The notes under the pieces: generated by a model
The model's database searches: none
Told to the model about the DNA's origin: nothing
What the model saw: the letters and a program-made list of their open reading frames with translations, nothing else
Program-made: the position numbers and the translations under genes
From: Deltaproteobacteria bacterium
GTDB lineage: Bacteria; Desulfobacterota; Syntrophia; Syntrophales; UBA2185
Length of the DNA: 7,084 nt
Assembly (NCBI GenBank): GCA_026388495.1
Contig: JAPLJQ010000353.1
Span: forward strand, 1 to 7,084
Direction of reading: 5' to 3'
Part shown: in pieces, positions 1 through 6,164 of the stretch
Position numbering within the stretch: position 1 is the stretch's first letter
Layout of the letters: each line of letters begins with the position of its first letter

Positions 1-240
1 GTCACGGTAGTTGAATTTCATAACCGAAGTGGTGACGGAAATGCCCCGTTCCTTTTCGATGCTCATCCAATCGCTCAGTGCATGGCGGCCGGCCTTGCGC
101 GCCCTGACTGCGCCAGCCTGCTGGATGGCCCCGCCGAAAAGCAATAATTTTTCCGTCAGGGTGGTTTTCCCGGCGTCGGGATGACTGATGATCCCGAAAT
201 TGCGGCGGCGGTCCACTTCTCTTCTATGGTGTTTATCCAA
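1..240 (-). CDS. prfC: Peptide chain release factor 3, N-terminal 80 codons (cut by window edge)
   Basis: Release factor 3 is a cytoplasmic translational GTPase that recycles RF1/RF2 from the ribosome after peptide release. Reading 240 to 1 gives an uninterrupted frame with the RF3 N-terminus: the DKHHRREVDRRRNFGIISH lead-in, the P-loop SHPDAGKT (residues 19-26), the family stretch KLLLFGGAIQQAG (31-43), SDWM (56-59) and the switch I region EKERGISVTTSVM (62-74). The wording FGGAIQ and SDWM separates RF3 from EF-G. I chose the TTG start at 240 because a GAGGT Shine-Dalgarno (248-252) sits 7 bases upstream. An in-frame ATG at 270 would add ten residues (MFKKAFEVLK), but it directly follows the U-tract of a terminator and has no ribosome-binding site. 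The rest of the protein lies beyond the left edge. Identity is seen directly from motifs; the start is inferred. Confidence 0.93.
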   Translation of the reverse strand, partial: MDKHHRREVDRRRNFGIISHPDAGKTTLTEKLLLFGGAIQQAGAVRARKAGRHALSDWMSIEKERGISVTTSVMKFNYRD

Positions 241-247
241 TTTCAAA

Positions 248-252
248 ACCTC
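248..252 (-). promoter_or_regulatory. Ribosome-binding site of prfC
   Basis: GAGGT on the minus strand, 7 bases before the TTG at 240. It favours that start over the in-frame ATG at 270, which has no Shine-Dalgarno. Confidence 0.55.
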
Positions 253-270
253 AAAAGCTTTTTTAAACAT

Positions 271-297
271 AAAAAACCGAGCTTATCGGGCCCGGTT
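271..297 (-). terminator. Intrinsic terminator after the amidase-like gene, abutting prfC
   Basis: On the minus strand an 8-bp stem (arms 290-297 and 275-282, one G-U pair, core ACCGGGC/GCTCGGT) with a 7-base loop is followed by TTTTTT (276-271). This is a standard rho-independent terminator for the amidase-like gene that stops at 349. The T-run ends just before the ATG at 270 that is in frame with prfC. It therefore sits inside whatever leader prfC has if prfC is transcribed from upstream. Confidence 0.75.
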
Positions 298-309
298 TGC
301 AGAATTGTT

Positions 310-339
310 TTACTACAATGATTGACAGGCAAAAGTCAA
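310..339 (-). promoter_or_regulatory. Weak candidate promoter for prfC
   Basis: A TTGACT -35-like box (334-339, minus) lies 16 to 18 bases from poor -10 candidates (TGTAGT at 312-317 or TAGTAA at 310-315). It lies between the amidase-like stop codon and the terminator. If used, transcripts would begin near 303 and run through the terminator hairpin before reaching prfC. The -10 match is weak. Confidence 0.25.
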
Positions 340-348
340 TGGTTATTC

Positions 349-1278
349 TTACACAAATGCCTCCCAGGAGTCTTTCGGAATAGATTGAACCTGTCCTATC
401 AGAATTCCGGACATGTTTTCCTTTCCAAGAAGATAATCGTTCAGCGTGTTTTTTGAAACGACGACCTTTTTTTCTTTCTCGGATGCATGTAACAGATGTA
501 CGTGATTTTTTACCCATACAGCGAAACCGACATGAGTGACATCCAGTCCCTCAATATCGGTTGTGATGCCGATCAGATTCCCGTCTCCGATCCTGCCTTC
601 CACCTGCTCAAACCCGGCTTTTAGAATAACATGACGGCTCTGCCCGGATAAACGCTTCTCCACGGCCAGCATTTCACGATAGGATGCATTGACTTTCAAT
701 GCGGGATAATTTTCGGAATGTCGCGTCATAAAATGGACCTCTTTCAAAAAGGGTTTTCCCCCGATTTTTCCGGTAATATCCTTCACCACATCCTTTTTCT
801 CGTTGTCATGCACCCAGTCGGAAAAGTAATGGAGACGTGAGGAATATCCCTTCAGTAAACCCCTTCGGTACCGGATTCTTTTCATATGGGCAACGAAAGC
901 CTCAAAGGTGCTTTCCCCCGCCTCGATCAACTGCGCCAGGACCACACAATTTTCAACAAAGGTAAAACAATCGAACTGTCTTAAGTTGATGACCAAGGCC
1001 TCTTTACCCTCCGCTTCAATGGTGTTTGCCACGTAGGGAGCCCCTGAGAAATATTTTCCAACCATAACCACCAGTTCATCGACGGATAGCCCCTCCCCTG
1101 CCCTCCATCGAGGTAACGAAAACAACTCCTCACAAATTCCACGATCCTCCGGTTGATAAATCACGGATATTCCCTTCAGTTTCAACACTTTCCCCCAGAC
1201 ATGGACGATTCTGTCATTCGGTTGCGGATTCACCCGCTCTGAAATATTCTGATTCGCCCCGTATAAATCCTTAAACAC
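349..1278 (-). CDS. DUF1460-type (N-acetylmuramoyl-L-alanine amidase-like) protein
   Basis: 309 residues with the hallmarks of the DUF1460 family (PF07313), NlpC/P60-like cysteine hydrolases thought to cut peptidoglycan or muropeptides. Seen in order: GAPYVANTIE (79-88), the nucleophile segment FDCFTFVE with Cys104 (102-109), RGLLKGYSSRLHYFSDW (139-155), the strand and His of GLDVTHVGFA with His249 (244-253), and LLHAS (262-266). These are the places where the family carries its catalytic Cys and His. The usual residue after the Cys is Thr; here it is Phe105. No signal peptide or membrane segment is visible, although family members are usually exported. The first possible start is GTG 1278, with an in-frame stop 18 bases upstream. 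The good promoter just upstream would leave a leader of only about 8 bases. An alternative GTG at 1164 (residue 39) has GAAGGG seven bases before it and keeps the whole conserved domain. Transcribed divergently from the autotransporter; the terminator at 271-297 ends the unit. Confidence 0.85.
   Translation of the reverse strand: MFKDLYGANQNISERVNPQPNDRIVHVWGKVLKLKGISVIYQPEDRGICEELFSLPRWRAGEGLSVDELVVMVGKYFSGAPYVANTIEAEGKEALVINLRQFDCFTFVENCVVLAQLIEAGESTFEAFVAHMKRIRYRRGLLKGYSSRLHYFSDWVHDNEKKDVVKDITGKIGGKPFLKEVHFMTRHSENYPALKVNASYREMLAVEKRLSGQSRHVILKAGFEQVEGRIGDGNLIGITTDIEGLDVTHVGFAVWVKNHVHLLHASEKEKKVVVSKNTLNDYLLGKENMSGILIGQVQSIPKDSWEAFV
1172..1177 (-). promoter_or_regulatory. Possible internal ribosome-binding site favouring the GTG at 1164
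   Basis: GAAGGG on the minus strand, 7 bases before the in-frame GTG at 1164-1162. It competes with the near-leaderless GTG at 1278 as the true start of the amidase-like protein. A start here removes 38 residues that lie ahead of the recognised domain. Confidence 0.35.
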
Positions 1279-1292
1279 CGTTTTTAGATCTT

Positions 1293-1321
1293 CTTATATA
1301 GTGACGAAACCTTCCTGTCAA
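1293..1321 (-). promoter_or_regulatory. Sigma70-type promoter of the amidase-like gene
   Basis: Minus strand: TTGACA (1321-1316), exactly 17 bases, then TATAAG (1298-1293). This is a consensus -35 with a five-of-six -10. Predicted transcription start is about 1286, only about 8 bases before the GTG at 1278. Confidence 0.75.
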
Positions 1322-1347
1322 TCATGCAACAGATACCCATTCTCCGC

Positions 1348-1376
1348 TTGACACATAAAAGTTTCACGCATATATT
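1348..1376 (+). promoter_or_regulatory. Sigma70-type promoter of the autotransporter operon
   Basis: TTGACA (1348-1353), 17 bases, TATATT (1371-1376). Predicted start of transcription is about 1383, giving a leader of about 33 bases that contains the Shine-Dalgarno. It diverges from the minus-strand promoter at 1293-1321, with 26 bases between the two -35 boxes. Confidence 0.8.
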
Positions 1377-1400
1377 TTCTTGCCTTGGGAATCTCCGTCA

Positions 1401-1407
1401 AAGGTGG
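1401..1407 (+). promoter_or_regulatory. Ribosome-binding site of the autotransporter gene
   Basis: AAGGTGG, 8 bases before the ATG at 1416. Together with the predicted transcription start near 1383 it rules out the in-frame TTG at 1380. Confidence 0.6.
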
Positions 1408-1415
1408 AAACTGAA

Positions 1416-4169
1416 ATGAAAACACTTCTTCGATTTGTCTTTGCCTTATGTTTATTCATTTCTTTTCCATCGCTTACGTCTGCAGCCGACCTGGGTCCGA
1501 ATTACAGTGAATCCGTACAGCTTGCCATCGACCACGCCGCAAGCCCTGCCGGTTGGACGGCGTCGTCGCTCTTTGTGATACCCGGTGGCGGCGGCACCGG
1601 GGGACTGACTTACGATGGCACAAATCTCATCGTCAGGACAGCGACGAAATCGGGAAATTTTACATCCCAATATGTTGGTAAGTTAGATTATACCATTTAT
1701 GGCAACCCGCAAAAGGATGCGACATGGGTCACCACCGGCAACGATGCGACCCGGTTTCTTTTGGCCAACGGGGTGACGGGCGCAAATGTCACCAAACTCG
1801 TTGAGAGAGGTCTCGGGATGGACACGGCAGGAACCCATGACGTCATCATCGAGTTTACCGTTACACCGACAAATGACAATCTGATGCGTCCCACCCGCAA
1901 TTCCGATATTTCACAATACCTTCCTGCTGCGTATGGAACGTCTTTGCCGTTTGCCAGGCCGGCCGGTATGAGCGACACCGCCTACGCCAATTTCAAAGCC
2001 TATTATGACTACTGGATGTCCCAAGCCTACAGTTCCGACCCAAAAAAGATGTTTCCCTGGTCGCAGCTTGGCTATACATTTTTCTGGGGAAACGGCTACA
2101 CCCTCGCGAACATCAACGGTATGAGTGAATTCATTATTCTCGGAGGGACCTCCGTCGGCATATACGGCATCTATGCCACCCAATCCTATATCTACACACG
2201 CAATGACGGGACCAATTTCAGCACCGCCGATACGTCACATTTCGGCAACGGTTTTGCCAGTTTCAAGATTGACGGGTCATGCGACACCGTCTGGGCGGGG
2301 CATCGCTTCCAGAAAAACGTCCGCACTGCCACGGCGACGCCCAACGAGATCCGCATCGAAAGCGGCGGCACCGTTTCCGGCGGCCAGGGGCTCTTGATCT
2401 GGTCGCTCAACTACGACGTGGTCAACAACGGCACGATCAGCGGCGCAACGTCCAAGAAATTCGGCGTCAACGGAACGGAGAACATCGCTGTTCTCTTCAA
2501 AGGGGATACAAGCACAAGCTATGGCACACCGATTGCGGCCGGTTCCAATCGCCTCACCAACTCCGGAACCATCTCAAGCCCCGGAACCGCTATCAAGGCG
2601 GAGGCGGGGGATACACTCATCACCAACAACGCCGGCGGCGTCATCTCCGGGGGAACCTACGCCATTCAAACCGGGACAGGCGATGACACCGTCACCGTCA
2701 ACGGCGGCGAGATCACCGGAAGTATCGATCTGGGAACGGGGGCGGACACGCTCAACGTGACGGGCGCCGGCAGCGCCAAGTTTACCTTTACCCTGAACAG
2801 GGACACATCCTCCACCGCCCAGGTCGCCAACGCTGAGACGGTGACGATCGCGGACAACACGACGATAGGCGTCCGTGTAGGTGGGACGAAGAATATCCGG
2901 AGCAATGACCGGTTCCTCATCGTGGATGCGACAACGCTCACCGTCAACGAGGCGAACCTCACGATACAGAACGACAACGCCGTTCCCATGGTGACCTTTG
3001 CAGCCCAGAAGCGTGGAAACCAACTGTCGCTTGTCGCTTCACGCGACGGCACTTACTACGGGAGAAAGATCGGCAACGCGTCGCTCGGTTCCCTGCTTGA
3101 CGGCCTTGCCGAGACCGCGACGGGGGATATGGCCACGGTGCTGGGGTCCCTGGACAGTTCCGGCAGCGCCGGCAACGCCCGGAAATTGGAACCCACCGTC
3201 ACCGGGGGAACGGTTCAGGCGAGTTATGGAACGATTGGCCAATTCACAAATACCGTCATCAGTCGAATCGATCAGGTTTGGTCGGGTAGTGGTGTCGCAG
3301 GAACCGGCCCGACCGGCATCTCCACCGGCGATGAGCCTCTAAAATGGGGTGTATGGAGTCAGGCGTTCGGCGCCTATCTGAACCAGAGCGCTCGGGGATC
3401 AAGCAGCGGTTACACGGCGAACATCTGGGGCGGCTCCCTCGGTTTCGACAGGCTTCTTTTTGATCATTTCATGTTTGGGCTGAGCGGCGGGTACGCCCGG
3501 AACTTCATCCGGACGAACGATGCGGACACGAAAACCGACGCCGACAGCTACCAGGGAAGCCTTTATGGGAGTCTTGCCAGGGACGCCTATTACATCGACG
3601 GCGTTTTATCATATGCGTATAACCGGTATGACGCTCAGAGACATATCGCCTTCGGGACGACGGATCGCGTTGCGAAAAGCAATTATGAGGGGCAGCAATA
3701 TTCCGGCTACGTTGAAGGCGGATATACCCTTAAGAAGCGAGGTTTGAACATCACACCCCTCGTCTCGCTTCAATACATGCGCCTGCACCTCAATGACTAT
3801 TCCGAATCAGGCGCCGGTTCCCTGAACCTCACGGTGGACGCTCAGGAATACAATACGTTTCAGTCCGGTCTGGGCGCAAAATTGACATACCCCATATTGC
3901 GTAAAGATTCACAGATCATTCCCGAGGTGCACGTAAAATGGCTGTATGATTTTATCGGGGATCAGCAGCAGGCGACATCGACATTTACCGGAAGCGGCGC
4001 ATCGTTTTTCACAAAGGGTTTCGACCCGCCAAAGTCGAGCTATAACGCAGGCGCAAAGCTTACGTTCATGACGAAATATGATGTGACGCTTTCGCTGAAC
4101 TATGACTTTGAAGCGAAAGATGATTTTCACAGCCACACCGGTTACGTCAATGTGCGGTACGTTTTCTAA
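1416..4169 (+). CDS. Autotransporter (type Va secretion) with beta-helix passenger and C-terminal beta-barrel
   Basis: 917 residues. A clear Sec signal peptide starts MKTLLRFVFALC and is cut near residue 23-24 (TSA|AD). Residues about 25-300 form a Trp/Tyr-rich passenger region I do not recognise, with a glycine run PGGGGTGG near its start. Residues about 305-460 look like beta-helix rungs: NNGTISG, NSGTISS and AGGVISGG, then GTGDDTV and GTGADTLNV turns resembling Asp/Gly-rich calcium-binding repeats. A linker with VTGGTVQASYGTIGQF and a helical stretch (TNTVISRIDQVW) leads into a barrel from about residue 643 (KWGVWSQAFGAYLNQ) to 917. That is about 275 residues, the usual size of the autotransporter domain (PF03797). 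The protein ends VNVRYVF, with the terminal Phe expected for BAM recognition. The barrel should insert in the outer membrane and expose the passenger on the surface. The passenger's activity is unknown; no protease or lipase catalytic motif is evident. The 3' end overlaps the lipoprotein gene by 20 bases. Barrel and signal peptide are confident, passenger function is not. Confidence 0.93.
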   Translation: MKTLLRFVFALCLFISFPSLTSAADLGPNYSESVQLAIDHAASPAGWTASSLFVIPGGGGTGGLTYDGTNLIVRTATKSGNFTSQYVGKLDYTIYGNPQKDATWVTTGNDATRFLLANGVTGANVTKLVERGLGMDTAGTHDVIIEFTVTPTNDNLMRPTRNSDISQYLPAAYGTSLPFARPAGMSDTAYANFKAYYDYWMSQAYSSDPKKMFPWSQLGYTFFWGNGYTLANINGMSEFIILGGTSVGIYGIYATQSYIYTRNDGTNFSTADTSHFGNGFASFKIDGSCDTVWAGHRFQKNVRTATATPNEIRIESGGTVSGGQGLLIWSLNYDVVNNGTISGATSKKFGVNGTENIAVLFKGDTSTSYGTPIAAGSNRLTNSGTISSPGTAIKAEAGDTLITNNAGGVISGGTYAIQTGTGDDTVTVNGGEITGSIDLGTGADTLNVTGAGSAKFTFTLNRDTSSTAQVANAETVTIADNTTIGVRVGGTKNIRSNDRFLIVDATTLTVNEANLTIQNDNAVPMVTFAAQKRGNQLSLVASRDGTYYGRKIGNASLGSLLDGLAETATGDMATVLGSLDSSGSAGNARKLEPTVTGGTVQASYGTIGQFTNTVISRIDQVWSGSGVAGTGPTGISTGDEPLKWGVWSQAFGAYLNQSARGSSSGYTANIWGGSLGFDRLLFDHFMFGLSGGYARNFIRTNDADTKTDADSYQGSLYGSLARDAYYIDGVLSYAYNRYDAQRHIAFGTTDRVAKSNYEGQQYSGYVEGGYTLKKRGLNITPLVSLQYMRLHLNDYSESGAGSLNLTVDAQEYNTFQSGLGAKLTYPILRKDSQIIPEVHVKWLYDFIGDQQQATSTFTGSGASFFTKGFDPPKSSYNAGAKLTFMTKYDVTLSLNYDFEAKDDFHSHTGYVNVRYVF

Positions 4170-4998
4170 GTTCAGATTCCTGCTGATATTTATGCTTCTG
4201 CTTTCGGCGGCGGGGGCTGGGTGCTCATCCATGTCTCCGCTGATGAACCGAAATGCAGCCGCCGACCGGGCCGCCCGGGCCGGCGGATTCGAAAAGTCAT
4301 TCATCAAAACGAAATCCTTCACGCTCACGACATATTACCGATGCGCCAAACCTGGCGATCCCCTGAATCTCTATATCGAAGGTGACGGATCGGCGTGGCT
4401 GTCCCGCACAAGGCTTTCGGACGATCCCACCCCCAGAAGGCCGCTCGTCCTGGAACTGGCCGGTATGGACCCGGCCGCGAACGTGGCCTATCTGTCGAGG
4501 CCGGGGCAATATACCGCCACAGATTCCTCCCTGTGCGATCCTTCTTACTGGTCGGATAAGCGTTTTTCGAGCGAGGTCGTCGATGCCCTGAATGACGCCA
4601 TAGAAGCATTGCGCACAAGAACCAGCGCAATCAGGATCAATCTGATCGGATATTCAGGAGGGGCGGCGCTCGCCGCTTTGATTGCGGCCAAGCGAAACGA
4701 TGTGGTTAGTTTAAGGACTGTTGCCGGGAATCTCGATCCTGAGGCGGTCAACCGTTATCATAATGTCAGCCCGCTCAATGGGTCTCTGAATCCGATGGAT
4801 GCGGCGGTAAAGCTGAAAGGCCTGCCACAGCGTCATTTCGTCGGCTCAAAAGACGCCGTGATTCCCCCTTTTGTCGCGCAATCTTTTATGAAGCGAGCCG
4901 GCGATCAAGACGGCGGCAAGATAACCATCGTTGAAGGCGCCTCCCATGCCAATGGCTGGCGCGAGAGATGGAAATCGCTTCTCGCCATTCCATTTTAA
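4150..4998 (+). CDS. Lipoprotein of the alpha/beta-hydrolase superfamily
   Basis: 282 residues. The N-terminus is a lipoprotein signal: basic residues (K7, R9), a hydrophobic core LLIFMLLLSAAGAG and Cys25, followed by Ser-Ser, so probably outer-membrane retained. The lipobox GAGC is atypical in having Gly at -3. The mature part shows an alpha/beta-hydrolase pattern: LYIEGDGSAW (74-83) as the first strand and oxyanion-type loop, nucleophile elbow GYSGG with Ser169, acid Asp235 in GSKDAVIP, and His266 in GASHANGW. The substrate cannot be told; an esterase or similar hydrolase is the safe reading. The ATG at 4150 lies inside the end of the autotransporter gene in another frame, with 20 bases of overlap and no strong Shine-Dalgarno, so translation is probably coupled. 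Earlier in-frame ATGs (4102, 4120) would put a charged stretch ahead of the signal and lack ribosome-binding sites. A catalytic triad assignment from motifs alone is inference, but the three positions are correctly ordered and spaced. Confidence 0.85.
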   Translation: MCGTFSKFRFLLIFMLLLSAAGAGCSSMSPLMNRNAAADRAARAGGFEKSFIKTKSFTLTTYYRCAKPGDPLNLYIEGDGSAWLSRTRLSDDPTPRRPLVLELAGMDPAANVAYLSRPGQYTATDSSLCDPSYWSDKRFSSEVVDALNDAIEALRTRTSAIRINLIGYSGGAALAALIAAKRNDVVSLRTVAGNLDPEAVNRYHNVSPLNGSLNPMDAAVKLKGLPQRHFVGSKDAVIPPFVAQSFMKRAGDQDGGKITIVEGASHANGWRERWKSLLAIPF

Positions 4999-5028
4999 CG
5001 CTAATATAATCGACGGAATTCCAACCTT

Positions 5029-5859
5029 TCAGTAGAGGGTTTCCTTGCCGACCTGCTTCAGCCAGGATGTGTCTTTAAACCACTGGGACTTCATTGCATC
5101 GATCTGGCCGCTACCCTGCATCAAGCCCAGAAAATTCGCCGTCCAGTTGACAAAAAGAGGATCATTCCCCGGAAGAGCAATACCGAGGGGTTCATACGTT
5201 AATGGTGTGGATATGCAGGACAGCCCCTTGTCAGCATTGAGGAGCAGTTCGATCAGACATTCCGGATAATCGGACACGAACGCATGAGCCATATCCTGGA
5301 CAACAAGTCCGACGCCTTCTTTATAGTCTATCGTCTGGATGAGTTTTGCCCTCGGCATGAAGCTCTTTGCGAATGCCTGGCTTGTTGAATCCTTGAGGGC
5401 TGCGATAATGGTCTTGGGACTATTAATCTGAGATATATCCTTGACAGATTCAAGCGTTTTACTCTTTGTCAGGAAGGCTTTTCCCGATATGAAGTAAGGT
5501 CCGACGAAAGCAAATTTTTTGTTTCGCTCCATCGTAATGGTCATGCTTGAAATGACCATATCCACTTTTCCAGCCTCCAATGCCGGTAAAAGCTCGGAAA
5601 AAGGCATCGTAACAAATTTGACTTTCACGTTCATGGCTGATGCCATCTTGCTTGCGATATCGGCGTCCAGGCCGATGATCTTCCCCTCTTTATCTTTCAT
5701 GGTGAAGGGCGGCTGATTACCCGATGTACCGACAGTAAGTTCACCCTTCTGAGCGATCCGCTGGAGTGACGAGGACGTTGAACCATAGGGCACGGTGGCA
5801 CACGCCGATACCATCACTAAGACGAAAAGCAGCACGACGGGCATTGATAGCTTTTTCAT
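5029..5859 (-). CDS. Periplasmic amino-acid-type solute-binding lipoprotein (SBP family 3)
   Basis: 276 residues. Start ATG 5859 has a strong AAAGGAGT ribosome-binding site 7 bases upstream and gives a textbook lipoprotein signal: MKKL, a hydrophobic core and lipobox VSAC with Cys20. The mature protein matches family 3 solute-binding proteins (PF00497): LTVGTSGNQPPFTMKDKEGK (41-60) opening, GLDADIASKMA (63-73), ELLPALEAGKVDMVISSMTI (89-108), then TMERNKKFAFVGPYF. Arg112 falls at the usual ligand-carboxylate site and Asp198 (VSDYPE) at the usual amino-group site. These proteins feed polar amino acids or related compounds to an ABC importer. No permease or ATPase gene is adjacent, so it is an orphan within this window; a sensory role is possible. 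It converges on the hydrolase gene with a 30-base gap. Ligand identity cannot be read from the sequence. Confidence 0.9.
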   Translation of the reverse strand: MKKLSMPVVLLFVLVMVSACATVPYGSTSSSLQRIAQKGELTVGTSGNQPPFTMKDKEGKIIGLDADIASKMASAMNVKVKFVTMPFSELLPALEAGKVDMVISSMTITMERNKKFAFVGPYFISGKAFLTKSKTLESVKDISQINSPKTIIAALKDSTSQAFAKSFMPRAKLIQTIDYKEGVGLVVQDMAHAFVSDYPECLIELLLNADKGLSCISTPLTYEPLGIALPGNDPLFVNWTANFLGLMQGSGQIDAMKSQWFKDTSWLKQVGKETLY

Positions 5860-5866
5860 GTTGAAA

Positions 5867-5874
5867 ACTCCTTT
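5867..5874 (-). promoter_or_regulatory. Ribosome-binding site of the solute-binding lipoprotein gene
   Basis: AAAGGAGT on the minus strand, 7 bases before the ATG at 5859. It fixes the start and rules out the upstream in-frame TTG at 5907. Confidence 0.8.
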
Positions 5875-5891
5875 CGAAAAATGATTTCTTA

Positions 5892-5928
5892 ACCGGTAAA
5901 AATACAATCACGTGTATATTTTATCGGT
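5892..5928. repeat. Imperfect inverted repeat at the transcription start of the solute-binding gene
   Basis: The arms ACCGGTAAAAATAC (5892-5905) and GTATATTTTATCGGT (5914-5928) pair over 13 bp with one mismatch and one bulged base, around an 8-base centre. The repeat begins at the predicted transcription start (about 5923) and lies between the -10 box and the ribosome-binding site. It could be an operator or a 5' leader stem-loop. Confidence 0.55.
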
Positions 5929-5929
5929 A

Positions 5930-5958
5930 ATTTTAATATAGATACAGGCCTTTGTCAA
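5930..5958 (-). promoter_or_regulatory. Sigma70-type promoter of the solute-binding lipoprotein gene
   Basis: Minus strand: TTGACA (5958-5953), exactly 17 bases, TAAAAT (5935-5930). This is a perfect -35 and a five-of-six -10. Predicted transcription start is about 5923, giving a leader of about 64 bases. Confidence 0.78.
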
Positions 5959-6043
5959 TTTGATTTGACTTCTCGTCCCGACTTCTTTATTCAGTTTGTT
6001 AAATCTTTTGCGTCTTTCAATAGTAAGTCCATAAAATAGAGCG

Positions 6044-6164
6044 AATTGCAAAAGTCACAAAAACCATCAATTGTCATTTCGACCAAAGGGAGAAATCTTT
6101 TATTATCAACACATTCAAGATTCCTCACTTCGTTCGGAATGACAAATGGCGGACTTTTGCAATT
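6044..6164. repeat. Nested palindromic element (MITE/REP-like), 121 bp
   Basis: Outer perfect 13-bp terminal inverted repeats, AATTGCAAAAGTC (6044-6056) and GACTTTTGCAATT (6152-6164). They enclose a second inverted repeat with 27-base arms (6073-6099 and 6117-6143) that match at 22 of 27 positions, running from GTCATT to AATCTT. A 17-base A/T-rich centre separates the inner arms. No open frame is present, so it would be non-autonomous. The inner motif resembles dispersed palindromes I recall from deltaproteobacterial and other genomes; copy number elsewhere cannot be checked here. No target-site duplication is obvious at the edges (flanks GCG and ACC). Confidence 0.75.

Noticed and set aside
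321..340. ATTGAC/GTCAAT inverted repeat and a shared GCAAAAGTCA with the element at 6044
   Set aside because: The 6-bp arms and a 10-base match are too short to support a second copy of the element.
263..517. Minus-strand 84-codon frame at the 3' end of the amidase-like gene
   Set aside because: It is an out-of-frame overlap with low-complexity basic sequence and runs through the terminator.
1380..1415. Upstream in-frame TTG start for the autotransporter
   Set aside because: It lies at or before the predicted transcription start, has no ribosome-binding site, and would add 12 residues ahead of a standard signal peptide.
2279..3342. Several open frames of 67-149 codons on both strands inside the autotransporter gene
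   Set aside because: They are Arg/Pro-rich or otherwise compositionally odd readings of a GC-rich coding region, with no family motifs or ribosome-binding sites.
4102..4149. Earlier ATG starts for the lipoprotein hydrolase
   Set aside because: They lack Shine-Dalgarno sequences and put a 16-residue charged segment before the lipoprotein signal; the ATG at 4150 gives a normal signal.
3909..4751. Minus-strand open frames across the autotransporter end and hydrolase gene
   Set aside because: The plus strand carries clear domains there; the antisense readings show no recognisable motifs.
5860..5907. Upstream in-frame start (TTG 5907) for the solute-binding protein
   Set aside because: No ribosome-binding site there, whereas AAAGGAGT precedes the ATG at 5859, which begins a typical lipoprotein signal.
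5965..5993. Plus-strand TTGACT-N17-TATTCA as promoter for the kinase-like gene
   Set aside because: The -10 matches poorly and the resulting leader of about 200 bases would pass through the whole palindrome.
6044..6164. CRISPR array or intrinsic terminator reading of the palindrome
   Set aside because: There are no regularly spaced direct repeats, and the inner hairpin is not followed by a T-run on either strand.
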